Positions 1 to 8,839 of a DNA stretch of 64,000 nucleotides are shown here, one piece after another. The translations under genes and the position numbers were made by a program. Numbering within the stretch: position 1 is the first letter of the stretch; each line of letters begins with the position of its first letter. The notes beneath the pieces were generated by a model. It was given only the letters and a program-made list of their open reading frames with translations, was not told the origin of the DNA and searched no databases. Origin of the DNA: Ignavibacteriales bacterium (GTDB lineage: Bacteria > Bacteroidota > Ignavibacteria > Tepidaquicellales > Tepidaquicellaceae); NCBI GenBank assembly GCA_020635255.1, contig JACKAC010000002.1:744001-808000 (forward strand). Reading direction: 5' to 3'.

Positions 1-2128
1 CGGAGATACCGATATTGCTTTGCTTTAGTGCTCCGGCATCATTTAGTCCGTCACCTATCATTAATACTGTATTCTTTTTCAGTTGTAAGTCTTTAATATA
101 TTCCAGCTTGTCGTGTGCTGACATATTAAAGTGTATTGAAGTGTCAGTCCCGAAAAGCTTCTCCAGATTTTCCTTTTCGCTGTTATTATCTCCGGATAAA
201 AGATGAAGATTGTAGTTGTTAAGTCCCTCGATATTCTTGTCTAATCCCTTTCGGTAATGATTATTTATTGAGAAATGACCATATTCTATACCATCGATCG
301 AAACATAAACCTTTGAGCTTGAAGTAATGTTTTCAGTGTCCAGCCCCGAAACGAATTTTCTGCTTCCAAGCTTTAACTTTCTGCCAAGTATATTCCCTCT
401 AATGCCATTACCTGATTCTTCTATATAATCTGCTACCTCATATGTGTATTCGCTTTCCAATTTATTGAAAAGTTTAATGCTATGCGGATGCTGAGAATTT
501 CGAGCGAGAGACCTTATTAGAGCGACCTCATTCTTATCAAGGAACTTTCCGTTATAGTTTATCTCGCTGTCATTGATATTTGTTATTGTTCCCGTCTTAT
601 CGAAAACTATCGTATCAACATATGACATGTTTTCAATTACAGACGGGTTTTTTACATAGAGTCTATTCTTACCAAGTATTCTCATTGCATTGCTCAAAGT
701 AAAAGGCAGTGAAACCGCAAGCGCGCACGGGCATGCGACAATGAGTACCGCAGTGAACACATTTAGAGCAATGTCAAAACCATCGCTCAGCCAGAAAAGA
801 CCTCCTGCAACTGCAATTAATAGTATTGCCGGAGTAAAATATCTGCTGAATGTATTAGCCGCTTGTGAAATGTGTCTCTCGTTCTTCACGGATGTGAAGG
901 TGTCATTATTCCAAAGCTGTGTTAGATAGCTTTGGGAAACCTCTTTAATGGTTTCCAGCTCTATAGTTGCTCCCACCTGCCTTCCCCCTGCGTAAATAAC
1001 ATCGCCTGATGATTTCTTAACAGGTTCGGATTCACCAGTGACAAAACTGTAGTCAATGTTAGCGTCACTTTTAATAAGTATTGCATCAGCCGGAATTAGC
1101 TCATTATTCCTTACAACTATCCTGTCTCCCTTTTGCAGTTTGGCGAGTGGAATGGAAAGTTCTTCCTTCCCATTTTTGATCGTTACAGAAAGCGGGAAGT
1201 ATGAAGTATAATCTCTCTCGAAATTTAATGCCTCGTATGTTTTATTTTTAAATACTTTTCCTAACAATAGAAGGAAGACCAATCCTGTCATCGAATCCAT
1301 GAAACCGGGATCTCCGGTTACGAGTATCTCTACCACACTTCTTGTAAATAGAACTGCTATTCCTAATGAGAGGGGAACATCTATGTTGAGAACTTTTGAT
1401 CTGATACCTTTAAATGCAGAGATGAAGTAATCTAATGCTGAATAAAATATAACTGGTAACGATAAAGTAAGCATCAAATATGCAAACAAACTTTTTAATG
1501 ACGCATCAACCTCGCCTGACGAAAGGTATTCGGGAAATGATAATAACATTATATTCCCAAAACAAAATGCCGCGACTCCGAGCTTCAGATAGAGTGACCT
1601 GTCATTTTTTTTCTCAGCATTTTTATGTGATATTGAATCCAGACCTAATGTAGGTTCATATCCGATACGCGCAAGTAACACTACTATCTCTTTAAGAGTG
1701 GTGTTGTCGTCGAATTGTATATATAATTCTTTTTTTAGGAAATTTACTTTTGAGGAAATAATACCGGGGCTAAGTTTGTTTAGCTTTTCTAAGAGCCAGA
1801 TACAACTCGAGCAGTGAATAGTTGGGATAAAAAAAGTTACGGATCGGAAATTATTGCCGGAAAAATTACATAAACTACTTATTGTATCGGGATCATCCAG
1901 ATAATCGTATCTTTTCTCAAAAATATTATCTGCTTGCTTTAGTCCGGGGACGGACTCAATATCGTAATATTGACATAAACCCTTTTCGGAGAGAATGGAG
2001 AAAACCATCTTACAGCCTTCACAGCAGAAGAATTTTTCTTCAATGTAAATGCTGTTATTGCCACACTTATCCCCGCAATGATAACACTTTACCTCATCCG
2101 GGACTATTTTTTCTCCAAGTTTTTGCAC
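1..2128 (-). CDS. ccoI: CcoI/FixI-type heavy-metal (copper) P-type ATPase, C-terminus outside window
   Basis: About 709 codons are present; the gene runs off the left edge. Read on the minus strand it has an N-terminal Cys-rich metal-binding segment (CYHCGD, then CCEGC), an HMA-like domain with HCSSC near residue 103, TGES near 362, the transmembrane CPC near 465, the phosphorylation motif DKTGT near 508, an HP motif near 547 and GDGLND near 693. CPC plus the N-terminal Cys domain is typical of the copper exporters that supply cbb3-type cytochrome oxidase assembly. I chose the GTG at 2126-2128 because an in-frame TAA lies just upstream and the next Met would cut into the Cys motif. It is divergent from a Crp/Fnr regulator, as fix/cco genes often are. 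The oxidase genes themselves are not visible, so the CcoI name is inferred from family and context. Confidence 0.88.
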   Translation of the reverse strand, partial: MQKLGEKIVPDEVKCYHCGDKCGNNSIYIEEKFFCCEGCKMVFSILSEKGLCQYYDIESVPGLKQADNIFEKRYDYLDDPDTISSLCNFSGNNFRSVTFFIPTIHCSSCIWLLEKLNKLSPGIISSKVNFLKKELYIQFDDNTTLKEIVVLLARIGYEPTLGLDSISHKNAEKKNDRSLYLKLGVAAFCFGNIMLLSFPEYLSSGEVDASLKSLFAYLMLTLSLPVIFYSALDYFISAFKGIRSKVLNIDVPLSLGIAVLFTRSVVEILVTGDPGFMDSMTGLVFLLLLGKVFKNKTYEALNFERDYTSYFPLSVTIKNGKEELSIPLAKLQKGDRIVVRNNELIPADAILIKSDANIDYSFVTGESEPVKKSSGDVIYAGGRQVGATIELETIKEVSQSYLTQLWNNDTFTSVKNERHISQAANTFSRYFTPAILLIAVAGGLFWLSDGFDIALNVFTAVLIVACPCALAVSLPFTLSNAMRILGKNRLYVKNPSVIENMSYVDTIVFDKTGTITNINDSEINYNGKFLDKNEVALIRSLARNSQHPHSIKLFNKLESEYTYEVADYIEESGNGIRGNILGRKLKLGSRKFVSGLDTENITSSSKVYVSIDGIEYGHFSINNHYRKGLDKNIEGLNNYNLHLLSGDNNSEKENLEKLFGTDTSIHFNMSAHDKLEYIKDLQLKKNTVLMIGDGLNDAGALKQSNIGIS

Positions 2129-2197
2129 GTATTAAAATCAGTTATTACAAAAATAACACGATTTTGAGGTTTATGCCTATGAGTGGTATCACATGAC

Positions 2198-2217
2198 ATT
2201 GTGATTTTAGTCACAAT
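2198..2217. promoter_or_regulatory. Crp/Fnr-type operator palindrome
   Basis: ATTGTGA-N6-TCACAAT is a perfect 7-bp inverted repeat with a 6-bp spacer, which matches the TGTGA-N6-TCACA core bound by Crp-type regulators. Its centre lies about 64 bp upstream of the Crp/Fnr gene and about 80 bp upstream of the divergent ATPase gene, so it could control both. Confidence 0.7.
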
Positions 2218-2271
2218 CTTTGCATTGAAACTTCCTGTTTTAGCTAATAATTTATTGAATATGCTGATTGA

Positions 2272-2985
2272 ATGAAATTACCGGTTTTAGAACATATACA
2301 TTGTGAGTATTGCAAGTCCAGGTTCAAATCCGTCTTTTGTGATCTGAATGTTGAAGACCTTGAGAATCTGTCATTACATAAAACATGCAATATCTATCCT
2401 AAAGGTCAGATCATATTCTGGGAGGGAAATAATCCCCAGAGTATATTTTGCATTAATGAAGGTGTAGTGAAAACTTCAAAGATTGGTGTTGATGGTAGGG
2501 AACAGATATTGAGGATGGCAAAGCAGGGAGATATTCTTGGATACAGATCAATGCTGACGGGAGAACCCAGTACAGTCTCAGCAGTAGCACTTGAGGATAC
2601 TAAAGTCTGCCAGATTCCAAAGGAAAACTTTCTGAAACTCGTTCAAACTAATTCCGACGTATCAATGAAGTTAATGAAGCTTCTTGCAAGTGAGCTTGAT
2701 GCTGCTGAGATAACTATCGCCAGTCTTGCGCAAAAGCAAGTGCGCGAAAGGGTTGCTGAGACACTTCTAATGCTAAAGGAATTTTATGGAATGGAGGACG
2801 ACGGCAAAACAATAAAAGCTTCTATGTCAAGGTACGATATAGCCAGTATAGCGGGAACCGCAAGGGAAACTGCTACAAGACTTCTTTCTGAATTCAAGCA
2901 TGATAAGGTTATAGATTTTGACACAAAGAGAATCCTCATTTTGAATCCTCAGAAACTCATTTCGATAGCAAACATCTCCGATTAG
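2272..2985 (+). CDS. Crp/Fnr family transcriptional regulator with Fnr-like cysteines
   Basis: 237 residues, a normal length for the family. Residues about 25-140 form the cyclic-nucleotide-binding-type beta-roll, about 125-170 the dimerisation helix, and 182-215 the winged helix-turn-helix. Four cysteines lie where Fnr carries its [4Fe-4S] ligands: C11, C14 and C23 at the N-terminus, and C113 in KVCQIP, aligning with SMVCEIP around C122 of E. coli Fnr. The C14-C23 gap is x8, against x5 in E. coli. The recognition helix reads ARETATR, with R198, E199 and R203 as in Crp (SRETVGR) rather than Fnr. An oxygen or redox sensor controlling the adjacent copper ATPase is my inference. The stop is 1 nt from the stop of the convergent gene. 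Confidence 0.88.
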   Translation: MKLPVLEHIHCEYCKSRFKSVFCDLNVEDLENLSLHKTCNIYPKGQIIFWEGNNPQSIFCINEGVVKTSKIGVDGREQILRMAKQGDILGYRSMLTGEPSTVSAVALEDTKVCQIPKENFLKLVQTNSDVSMKLMKLLASELDAAEITIASLAQKQVRERVAETLLMLKEFYGMEDDGKTIKASMSRYDIASIAGTARETATRLLSEFKHDKVIDFDTKRILILNPQKLISIANISD

Positions 2986-2986
2986 A

Positions 2987-4774
2987 TTACTTTAATACCA
3001 CCATTTTCTTTACATCGCTAAAAACTACTTCGTTACTTCTTTCTCTATAAACCTTTATCCTATAAAAGTATGTACCGCTAGCGACTTTACTTGAATTAAA
3101 TTGAGCTATATGAGACCCGGCATTAAGTATCATACTGATGGGGGATGCAATCTCTCTGCCTGTTATATCGAATATTTTTAATTCTGTAAATGCGTTGTGA
3201 GGAAGTGAGAATGCAATCTCCGTAGTTGGATTGAATGGGTTTGGATAGTTCTGTTCGAGTCGGTAATCTCCTGGTAATATGATTCCTTCCGGGTTAACGC
3301 CAACAATTCCCTGTCCTTCGGTTACTGTTACGAATTGGTTTGAGCTTATATTCGCAAACGGTTCAATGTTTCCATTAGGCCAGATAATGATCAAACTATC
3401 AATGACTGATGCATTTCCAAGTCCAAATTCTACATTAAGGCTATTTTGAGCGTTGTATCCCGTTTGTCCGGATATTCCGTGTGTTTGGGTTATATTATTT
3501 CCATTTATGTTTGTTTTAAGAACTACTTTAGTACCAATAGCCGATCTGTTCGAGTTTATACCTTTACAAAGAATATTTATCCAGTGATTTGAGTTGCCGT
3601 CATTCTTATAAAGAAAATTGCTTTGTGAGGTCGGCTGGTCTCCGTTTGTCACAAAAAGGTCGATGTCGCCATCGTTATCGTAGTCGCCCCATACGGATCC
3701 GTTCGATCTGCCTCCATCATTTACGATATCCCCGTTAGTGATTTTAGTGAATGTTCCGTTCCCGTTATTTTCATAGAGGGCATTATTTTCATTATTATCA
3801 TTCGAGACGAATAGATCCAGGTCTCCGTCATTATCGTAATCACCCCACGCAGACCCGACGGAAGAACCCCCATCATTTACAATAATCCCGGTGGTAATTT
3901 TAGTGAATGTTCCCAAACCATCATTTCTGTATAGGAAATTATTTGAGTTGAAATAATTGGGCACATAGAGATCTATATCTCCATCATTATCATAATCACC
4001 CCAGCTTCCTCCTACAGAATTTCCACCATCTGTTACTATATTCCCGGTCGTGATCTTGGTAAATGTTCCATTACCGTTATTATGGTATAAGAAGTTATTC
4101 TGTCCTGCTCCGAAATTTGCATTTGCTACGAATAGGTCAGGATACCCGTCGTTATCATAATCTGCCCATGAACATCCTAATGAAGCACCGCCGTCATTAA
4201 CTATATCACCTGTTGTTATTCTCGTAAACGTCCCATCACCATTTCCCTTATATAAAAAGTTGTTCTGATTGAAATTTGAAACGAAAATATCGAGATTCCC
4301 ATCCCTGTCATAATCTGCCGTTGCCGATCCCCAAGAACCGCCTGCATCTGTTACGATATTGCCGGAAGTGATCTTTGTGAATGATAGACCGGAGTTGTTA
4401 ATATATAAAAAATTTGCCTGGTTGGAATTTGATCCACCATTTTCTACAAACATATCCGGATACCCGTCATTATTATAATCACCAAAACATCCTCCATACG
4501 AAAACCCGGCATCATTGACAATACTCCCGCTTGTTATCTGAGTAAATGTCCCGTCACCATTATTTAGATAAAGAAGGTTGTTCTGATTCACAATATTCCC
4601 TACGAATAGATCTAGATATCTGTCATTATTATAATCGAACCAGTATGCGCCTTCAGAATACCTTCCGTCAGTAACAATGGTGCCTGTTGTTATCTTTGTA
4701 AATGACTGGGAATTCGCGGAATCCAGCGTGAAAATATAGATCAGTGAAAAAATAGGTATAAATTTTCTAGTCAT
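2987..4774 (-). CDS. Secreted FG-GAP/VCBS repeat protein with ASPIC/UnbV domain and T9SS sorting domain
   Basis: 595 residues with an N-terminal signal peptide ending near NSQS. At least seven repeats of roughly 50-55 residues follow, each with a calcium-loop-like DYDNDGDxDLFV core and an FLYxNxGxGTFTKIT strand, so it is an integrin-type FG-GAP beta-propeller. An ASPIC/UnbV-like segment follows (GTKVVLKT through SLIIIWPNG). The last 85 or so residues are a type A T9SS domain (QNYPNPFNPTTEI, ending KKMVVLK). It is probably an exported, surface-attached or released protein; the ligand is unknown. The repeats are also strongly conserved at DNA level, which suggests internal duplication. Confidence 0.88.
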   Translation of the reverse strand: MTRKFIPIFSLIYIFTLDSANSQSFTKITTGTIVTDGRYSEGAYWFDYNNDRYLDLFVGNIVNQNNLLYLNNGDGTFTQITSGSIVNDAGFSYGGCFGDYNNDGYPDMFVENGGSNSNQANFLYINNSGLSFTKITSGNIVTDAGGSWGSATADYDRDGNLDIFVSNFNQNNFLYKGNGDGTFTRITTGDIVNDGGASLGCSWADYDNDGYPDLFVANANFGAGQNNFLYHNNGNGTFTKITTGNIVTDGGNSVGGSWGDYDNDGDIDLYVPNYFNSNNFLYRNDGLGTFTKITTGIIVNDGGSSVGSAWGDYDNDGDLDLFVSNDNNENNALYENNGNGTFTKITNGDIVNDGGRSNGSVWGDYDNDGDIDLFVTNGDQPTSQSNFLYKNDGNSNHWINILCKGINSNRSAIGTKVVLKTNINGNNITQTHGISGQTGYNAQNSLNVEFGLGNASVIDSLIIIWPNGNIEPFANISSNQFVTVTEGQGIVGVNPEGIILPGDYRLEQNYPNPFNPTTEIAFSLPHNAFTELKIFDITGREIASPISMILNAGSHIAQFNSSKVASGTYFYRIKVYRERSNEVVFSDVKKMVVLK

Positions 4775-4825
4775 ATGCTAAGGAGGTTATTTATATTATT
4801 TTCGTAAAATACGGCATTAAGTTAC

Positions 4826-4850
4826 AAAAAAGCCCGGAATAACCCGGGTT
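4826..4850 (-). terminator. Intrinsic terminator on the minus strand
   Basis: Read on the minus strand, CCCGG and CCGGG pair across the loop GTTATT and are followed by C and six T. It lies about 55 nt beyond the stop of the SBBP-repeat gene. Confidence 0.65.
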
Positions 4851-4867
4851 GATTTATATTGACAGAG

Positions 4868-4893
4868 AAGCCCCTGCCACAAAACAGGGGCTT
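4868..4893. terminator. Strong hairpin 13 nt after the SBBP-repeat gene
   Basis: AAGCCCCTG and CAGGGGCTT form a perfect 9-bp stem around an 8-nt loop. The better T-run is on the plus strand. On the minus strand it acts as the first of two tandem hairpins behind the gene ending at 4906. Confidence 0.6.
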
Positions 4894-4905
4894 TTTCAGA
4901 CGGAA

Positions 4906-6570
4906 TTACTTGCTTAGCACAAGTTTCTTCGTTTCTCTGTGTTTGCCTGTCTGTATAGAATAGAAATATATCCCGCTTGATAGATATGAAGCATTCCACT
5001 CATATTCATAGCTGCCTGCATCGAGCTTTTGGTTTACTAAAACTGCAGTCTCTCTTCCCAATAGGTCATATATTATCAAACTCACATTGCCCTGTTCGGG
5101 GATATCGAAATTTATTTTTGTGGAAGGATTAAAAGGGTTGGGATAATTTTGATATAGCCTGAATGAGTTAGGAATATTTCCAGTACTGTATATGATACTA
5201 GTGGTCTTTTCATATTTTAGGGTAATATAATCCTGTCCTGCCGAAATTCCTTCACTATTACCCGAGACATAAATAAAATCGGTGTTATAAATCTCAATCT
5301 GGTAGCCCATATCGCCGCCATTTCCGGTTCCACTATAACTTTTCATCCATTGTTGATCTCCTGACATATTATATTTGATAGTAACTATATCGGTTGTTGT
5401 TATACTGCTGTTGTTGCTTCCTCCGGTAACGTATATGAAACCATTTGGACTCAAGGCTATCGAGTGAGCATAGTCATTGCTTGTATTAAAGGGACCATGG
5501 TATCGTGTAATCCACTGCTGTGATCCGGTTGAGTTGTACTTTATTGTTGCATAATCCGAAAATGTACTTGCTCCCACACTTGTTCCGGTTACGTATACAT
5601 TTCCTGAATTATCTATAGCCAGGTCATTAGCTTCATCCTGACCGCTTCCTGTTCCGTCATATCTATTAACCCATACCGAGTCGCCGAATTGGTTGTATTT
5701 TATAGTTAGATAGTCTGAACTTGATGCCGAGCTTGTGTTTCTGCTGAAGCCGGTCAAGTAAACGTTATCCGCATTATCGACGATCATCGATGTCGGCTCG
5801 TCATAATTATCGCCCGGTCCGTTATATCTGCTTACCCAGAGGGAATCACCATTTAAGCTATATTTTATAGTAAGGTAATCATTGCTGATCGATGAGTTAA
5901 ATGTATTTCTGCTTATACCGGAAACATAAAGAGCGCCGTTTTTATATATGATGTGTTTGGCTATGTCAACATCGTTACCGGTTCCATTATATCGTGCGGT
6001 CCATTGAAATACACCCGATGCATCATAACATATTGTCAGGTAATCACCGCTGCTTGTCCCGGTAACATATACATATCCCAGCTCATCTACTGCGATGGCA
6101 TTTCCGTTATCGTTACTATTGGTAGTATAACTATATCTTCTTGTCCATGATGTATCTCCATTGCTATCATATTTTATTGTGAGGTAATCCGATGTCATGT
6201 CTGCTCCAACACTAAATCCCGTCACGTAAACATTCCCAAGACTGTCGACCACCATGTCGCGTGCCTCGTCGGTCGGCAGACCACTTCCGCCTCCATCATA
6301 TCTTCTTGCCCAGAGAGTATCGCCTGAAGAACTGTATTTGATGGTTAGATAATCGAAGTTATTATTAAAACCGGTTCCTCTGGACCTTCCGGTTATATAT
6401 ACATTACCATTCCCATCGACTACCATTTTACTGATCTCATCTGCGGAGCTTCCCGTACCGTTATACCTTGCCGCCCATAGCTCGCTGACCTGTGCGCCGG
6501 CTTGACTTGCTCCGAGTAGAGCTAGCAGGATAAGAAATAATGCGAAACTGATTTTTTTACTCTGTGTCAT
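4906..6570 (-). CDS. Secreted SBBP-type beta-propeller repeat protein with T9SS sorting domain
   Basis: 554 residues. The signal peptide has a long hydrophobic core and ends near AGAQ. Eight or so repeats of about 50 residues follow, each with DYLTIKY, then xGDxxWxxRYxG, then a VVDxxGNVYVTG strand. This is the SBBP (seven-bladed beta-propeller) repeat. The C-terminal 85 residues are a T9SS type A domain (NYPNPFNPSTKI, ending KKLVLSK). Substrate or partner is unknown. It is followed by two hairpins, and 131 nt separate it from the next gene, so it is probably transcribed alone. Confidence 0.88.
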   Translation of the reverse strand: MTQSKKISFALFLILLALLGASQAGAQVSELWAARYNGTGSSADEISKMVVDGNGNVYITGRSRGTGFNNNFDYLTIKYSSSGDTLWARRYDGGGSGLPTDEARDMVVDSLGNVYVTGFSVGADMTSDYLTIKYDSNGDTSWTRRYSYTTNSNDNGNAIAVDELGYVYVTGTSSGDYLTICYDASGVFQWTARYNGTGNDVDIAKHIIYKNGALYVSGISRNTFNSSISNDYLTIKYSLNGDSLWVSRYNGPGDNYDEPTSMIVDNADNVYLTGFSRNTSSASSSDYLTIKYNQFGDSVWVNRYDGTGSGQDEANDLAIDNSGNVYVTGTSVGASTFSDYATIKYNSTGSQQWITRYHGPFNTSNDYAHSIALSPNGFIYVTGGSNNSSITTTDIVTIKYNMSGDQQWMKSYSGTGNGGDMGYQIEIYNTDFIYVSGNSEGISAGQDYITLKYEKTTSIIYSTGNIPNSFRLYQNYPNPFNPSTKINFDIPEQGNVSLIIYDLLGRETAVLVNQKLDAGSYEYEWNASYLSSGIYFYSIQTGKHRETKKLVLSK

Positions 6571-6713
6571 TTCCGTCTGATTTTTATTACTAAAAATGTT
6601 GACCTAAATTACTAAAGCCACGCTCTTAATATAAAAGAGATTTTTCCAAAATTGTCTCAAATATTACATTGTGTTTACCTGTAAAAAACCACATTATCAT
6701 TTAAAATCTGACG

Positions 6714-6721
6714 TATCTTTG
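6714..6721 (+). promoter_or_regulatory. Possible Bacteroidota-type -7 element
   Basis: TATCTTTG matches TAnnTTTG exactly, 33 nt before the GTG start at 6755. I see no good TTG-type -33 element at the usual spacing. Confidence 0.35.
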
Positions 6722-6754
6722 GTTTTTTAAGATTCAATTATCTCAAAAAAACAG

Positions 6755-8212
6755 GTGAAAAATTCCAATTTAATAAAGGTTCTAAAGAGTCTGTCAAATG
6801 ATGAGTTTAAAGGATTTGGCAGATTTGTCGACTCTCCATTTCATAATAGAAGGACCGAAGTTAAAAGGTTTTTCGATCTGCTCAAGAAATATTATCCTGA
6901 ATTTAATGAGCACAGCATTAAGGACGAAAAAATTTATTCGAAATTATATCCCGGTAAAAAGTACGATGACAGGGTAATAAGAAGGTTGAGTTCATTTCTG
7001 ATGAGAGTGGTAGAAGATTATCTTTCTTATATAAGGTACTCTAAGGATGAGTATAATGTAAGGAAATCACTGCTTGAAGAGTTGGGTGAACGCGGGTTGG
7101 CTGGTTTATATAATAAAACGCTGACCGATATGGAAACTAAGTACAATGAGTTCATTCCGCCATCCGAAAAATACTTTTTAAGAAAGTACTACATTGTAGA
7201 AGATAAACTAAATAACTTTTTATACAAAGTTCGCGATGCAGGATTAGTGAAAGATATGGAAGACCATTCCCTGTTTCTTATAGAGCTTCTGCTTGTTTTC
7301 ATATTTCAAGCTAAGTACAATCTTTTCCTGTACGAAGTAGAGTTCAGAGCAGATTTTTCATCCTCTGTCTTCAATAAACTTTTTGAGCAGATCGACTTTC
7401 CGGACTTGATTAAGTATTTGAAGCAGAGGGATAAAGAATTCTATCCTTACATTAGTATTTACTACTATGAACTCATGTCACTGCTCGAACCGGATAACGA
7501 AGAAAATACATCTAACTTTATGAACCTCTTAGAAAAAAACGGCTCACGGTTTTCATGGGTTGAAATGAGAAATTTCTACTATATTTTTGTCTCTATATGT
7601 ACCCTAAAAATAGAAATGGGAAAGCAGGAGTATAAACAGGTACTTATGAATGTTTACAAAAAAATGCTGAAACTGGATCTTTGTTCTGAATATGAGGGTG
7701 GTCATTTTTCTGCTAAGTTATTCCGAAATATAGTTGCCGCCGCTAATATTGCTGAAGAATTTGACTGGCTGGAGAATTTCATTAAGGAAAATAAGAATAA
7801 ATTGTCTCTGGGTGAGCAAAGCAATATTTATCATCTAAGCATGGCACTTTTAAATTACGAGAGGGAAGAGTTTGAGAAGACACTTGATAATATTATGAAA
7901 ATTGACCTGGACCTTGTCCAGTTTAAGATTGATGTCAGATACTTGATGGTAAAAACATACTATGAACTTGATCTTTACGAACAACTTCTATCTTCAATTG
8001 ACGCATTTAGACATTTCCTCTCGAGTGATAAACATATATCAGATCGGGTAGTAAGTGTGTACACTAATTTTTGTAATCTAATTGGGCGTCTGGCAAAGAT
8101 AAGACTGAATAATTCTATCGAAAATCTTCCGGCGGTTAAGCAGGAAATAGAAGAGCTTGAGAATAAAGCCACTTCGGAATGGCTCATGAGAAAGGCTCAA
8201 GAGATAGAATAA
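6755..8212 (+). CDS. Conserved hypothetical helical protein
   Basis: 485 residues and a GTG start. I do not recognise a named domain. The sequence is charged, rich in Leu, Tyr, Lys and Glu, and predicted almost entirely alpha-helical, without signal peptide or membrane segment. The N-terminal 80 residues have a compact pattern (LSNDEFKGFGRFVDSPFHN, then a RRLSSFLMRVVEDYL helix) that may be a small protein-interaction domain; the rest could be an irregular helical-repeat (TPR-like) array. It stands alone, divergent from the SBBP-repeat gene and convergent with the DUF3996-like gene, with a terminator behind it. Confidence 0.75.
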   Translation: MKNSNLIKVLKSLSNDEFKGFGRFVDSPFHNRRTEVKRFFDLLKKYYPEFNEHSIKDEKIYSKLYPGKKYDDRVIRRLSSFLMRVVEDYLSYIRYSKDEYNVRKSLLEELGERGLAGLYNKTLTDMETKYNEFIPPSEKYFLRKYYIVEDKLNNFLYKVRDAGLVKDMEDHSLFLIELLLVFIFQAKYNLFLYEVEFRADFSSSVFNKLFEQIDFPDLIKYLKQRDKEFYPYISIYYYELMSLLEPDNEENTSNFMNLLEKNGSRFSWVEMRNFYYIFVSICTLKIEMGKQEYKQVLMNVYKKMLKLDLCSEYEGGHFSAKLFRNIVAAANIAEEFDWLENFIKENKNKLSLGEQSNIYHLSMALLNYEREEFEKTLDNIMKIDLDLVQFKIDVRYLMVKTYYELDLYEQLLSSIDAFRHFLSSDKHISDRVVSVYTNFCNLIGRLAKIRLNNSIENLPAVKQEIEELENKATSEWLMRKAQEIE

Positions 8213-8235
8213 GAACCTTCTTAGATATAAATTTA

Positions 8236-8267
8236 AAAGCCTCCCCGGAAAATTCCTGAGAGGCTTT
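8236..8267. terminator. Bidirectional terminator between convergent genes
   Basis: AAAGCCTC and GAGGCTTT form an 8-bp stem around a 16-nt loop that itself contains short complementary GG/CC. It lies 23 nt after the stop of the plus-strand gene and 53 nt beyond the stop of the minus-strand gene. Confidence 0.6.
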
Positions 8268-8320
8268 CTGTTAGTACGGGTTTGCAGGGTTAGCCACAAA
8301 CTCAATTAATAATTCAGGGT

Positions 8321-8788
8321 TTAAAAGTAATATCTTGCGCCCAGCGCCGCATTAAACGACACTTGTGATTCAGGCGTCAGATCCAGTATTGGCACTATTT
8401 CGAGAAATATATCTGCCTTTCTGCTGGAAAACTCGTATGCAAGACCAACCGGGACTCTGACTCCGATCCTATCGTCATCATTGCCCTTATTTTCGTTTTT
8501 AAGTTTTATCCTGCCGCCGATACCATAATAGATAGGGAGTCTGCCCTCATCTACATGTATCAGACTGTAATCATGAAGTAAGAAATCTCCATGAATATGT
8601 AAAGAACCCTTGTCCTCAAAAGACCATCCTAATGCGCCGTCGATGGCTGTGTTTTCAGATAGTCTTAACTTCATACTTAATCCCGTAGGCTCACCTACTA
8701 TAATACCGACTCCAAAACTATTTGTTTGCCCAAAAGATAATGTAGAAGCTAAGAGTATGAACAGTGTTGCAAATATTATCTTTTTCAT
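8321..8788 (-). CDS. DUF3996-like exported beta-barrel protein
   Basis: 155 residues with a signal peptide (MKKIIFATLFILLAS, ending near FGQ). The mature protein alternates short beta strands and ends in an aromatic residue (RYYF), as outer-membrane barrel proteins do. GVGIIVGEPTGLSMKL, YYGIGGRIKL, RIGVRVPVGLAYEF and FLEIVPILDLTP follow the DUF3996 pattern that I remember from the family. Function is unknown; a small outer-membrane or periplasmic beta protein is likely. It lies 51 nt downstream of a lipoprotein gene on the same strand. Confidence 0.7.
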   Translation of the reverse strand: MKKIIFATLFILLASTLSFGQTNSFGVGIIVGEPTGLSMKLRLSENTAIDGALGWSFEDKGSLHIHGDFLLHDYSLIHVDEGRLPIYYGIGGRIKLKNENKGNDDDRIGVRVPVGLAYEFSSRKADIFLEIVPILDLTPESQVSFNAALGARYYF

Positions 8789-8839
8789 AATAATTTTTTT
8801 TGTTTGTTGAACCTGTGTCTGGAAAAATTATATAGTCCA

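Noticed and set aside
1882..2196. 104-codon plus-strand frame
   Set aside because: Antisense to the N-terminus of the copper ATPase, whose Cys motifs are clear on the other strand.
2321..2332. tRNA T-arm-like sequence GGTTCAAATCCG
   Set aside because: It lies inside the Crp/Fnr coding frame and no acceptor, D or anticodon arm can be built around it.
2987..4774. Tandem repeats as a possible CRISPR or satellite array
   Set aside because: The repetition is in frame and codes for FG-GAP propeller blades.
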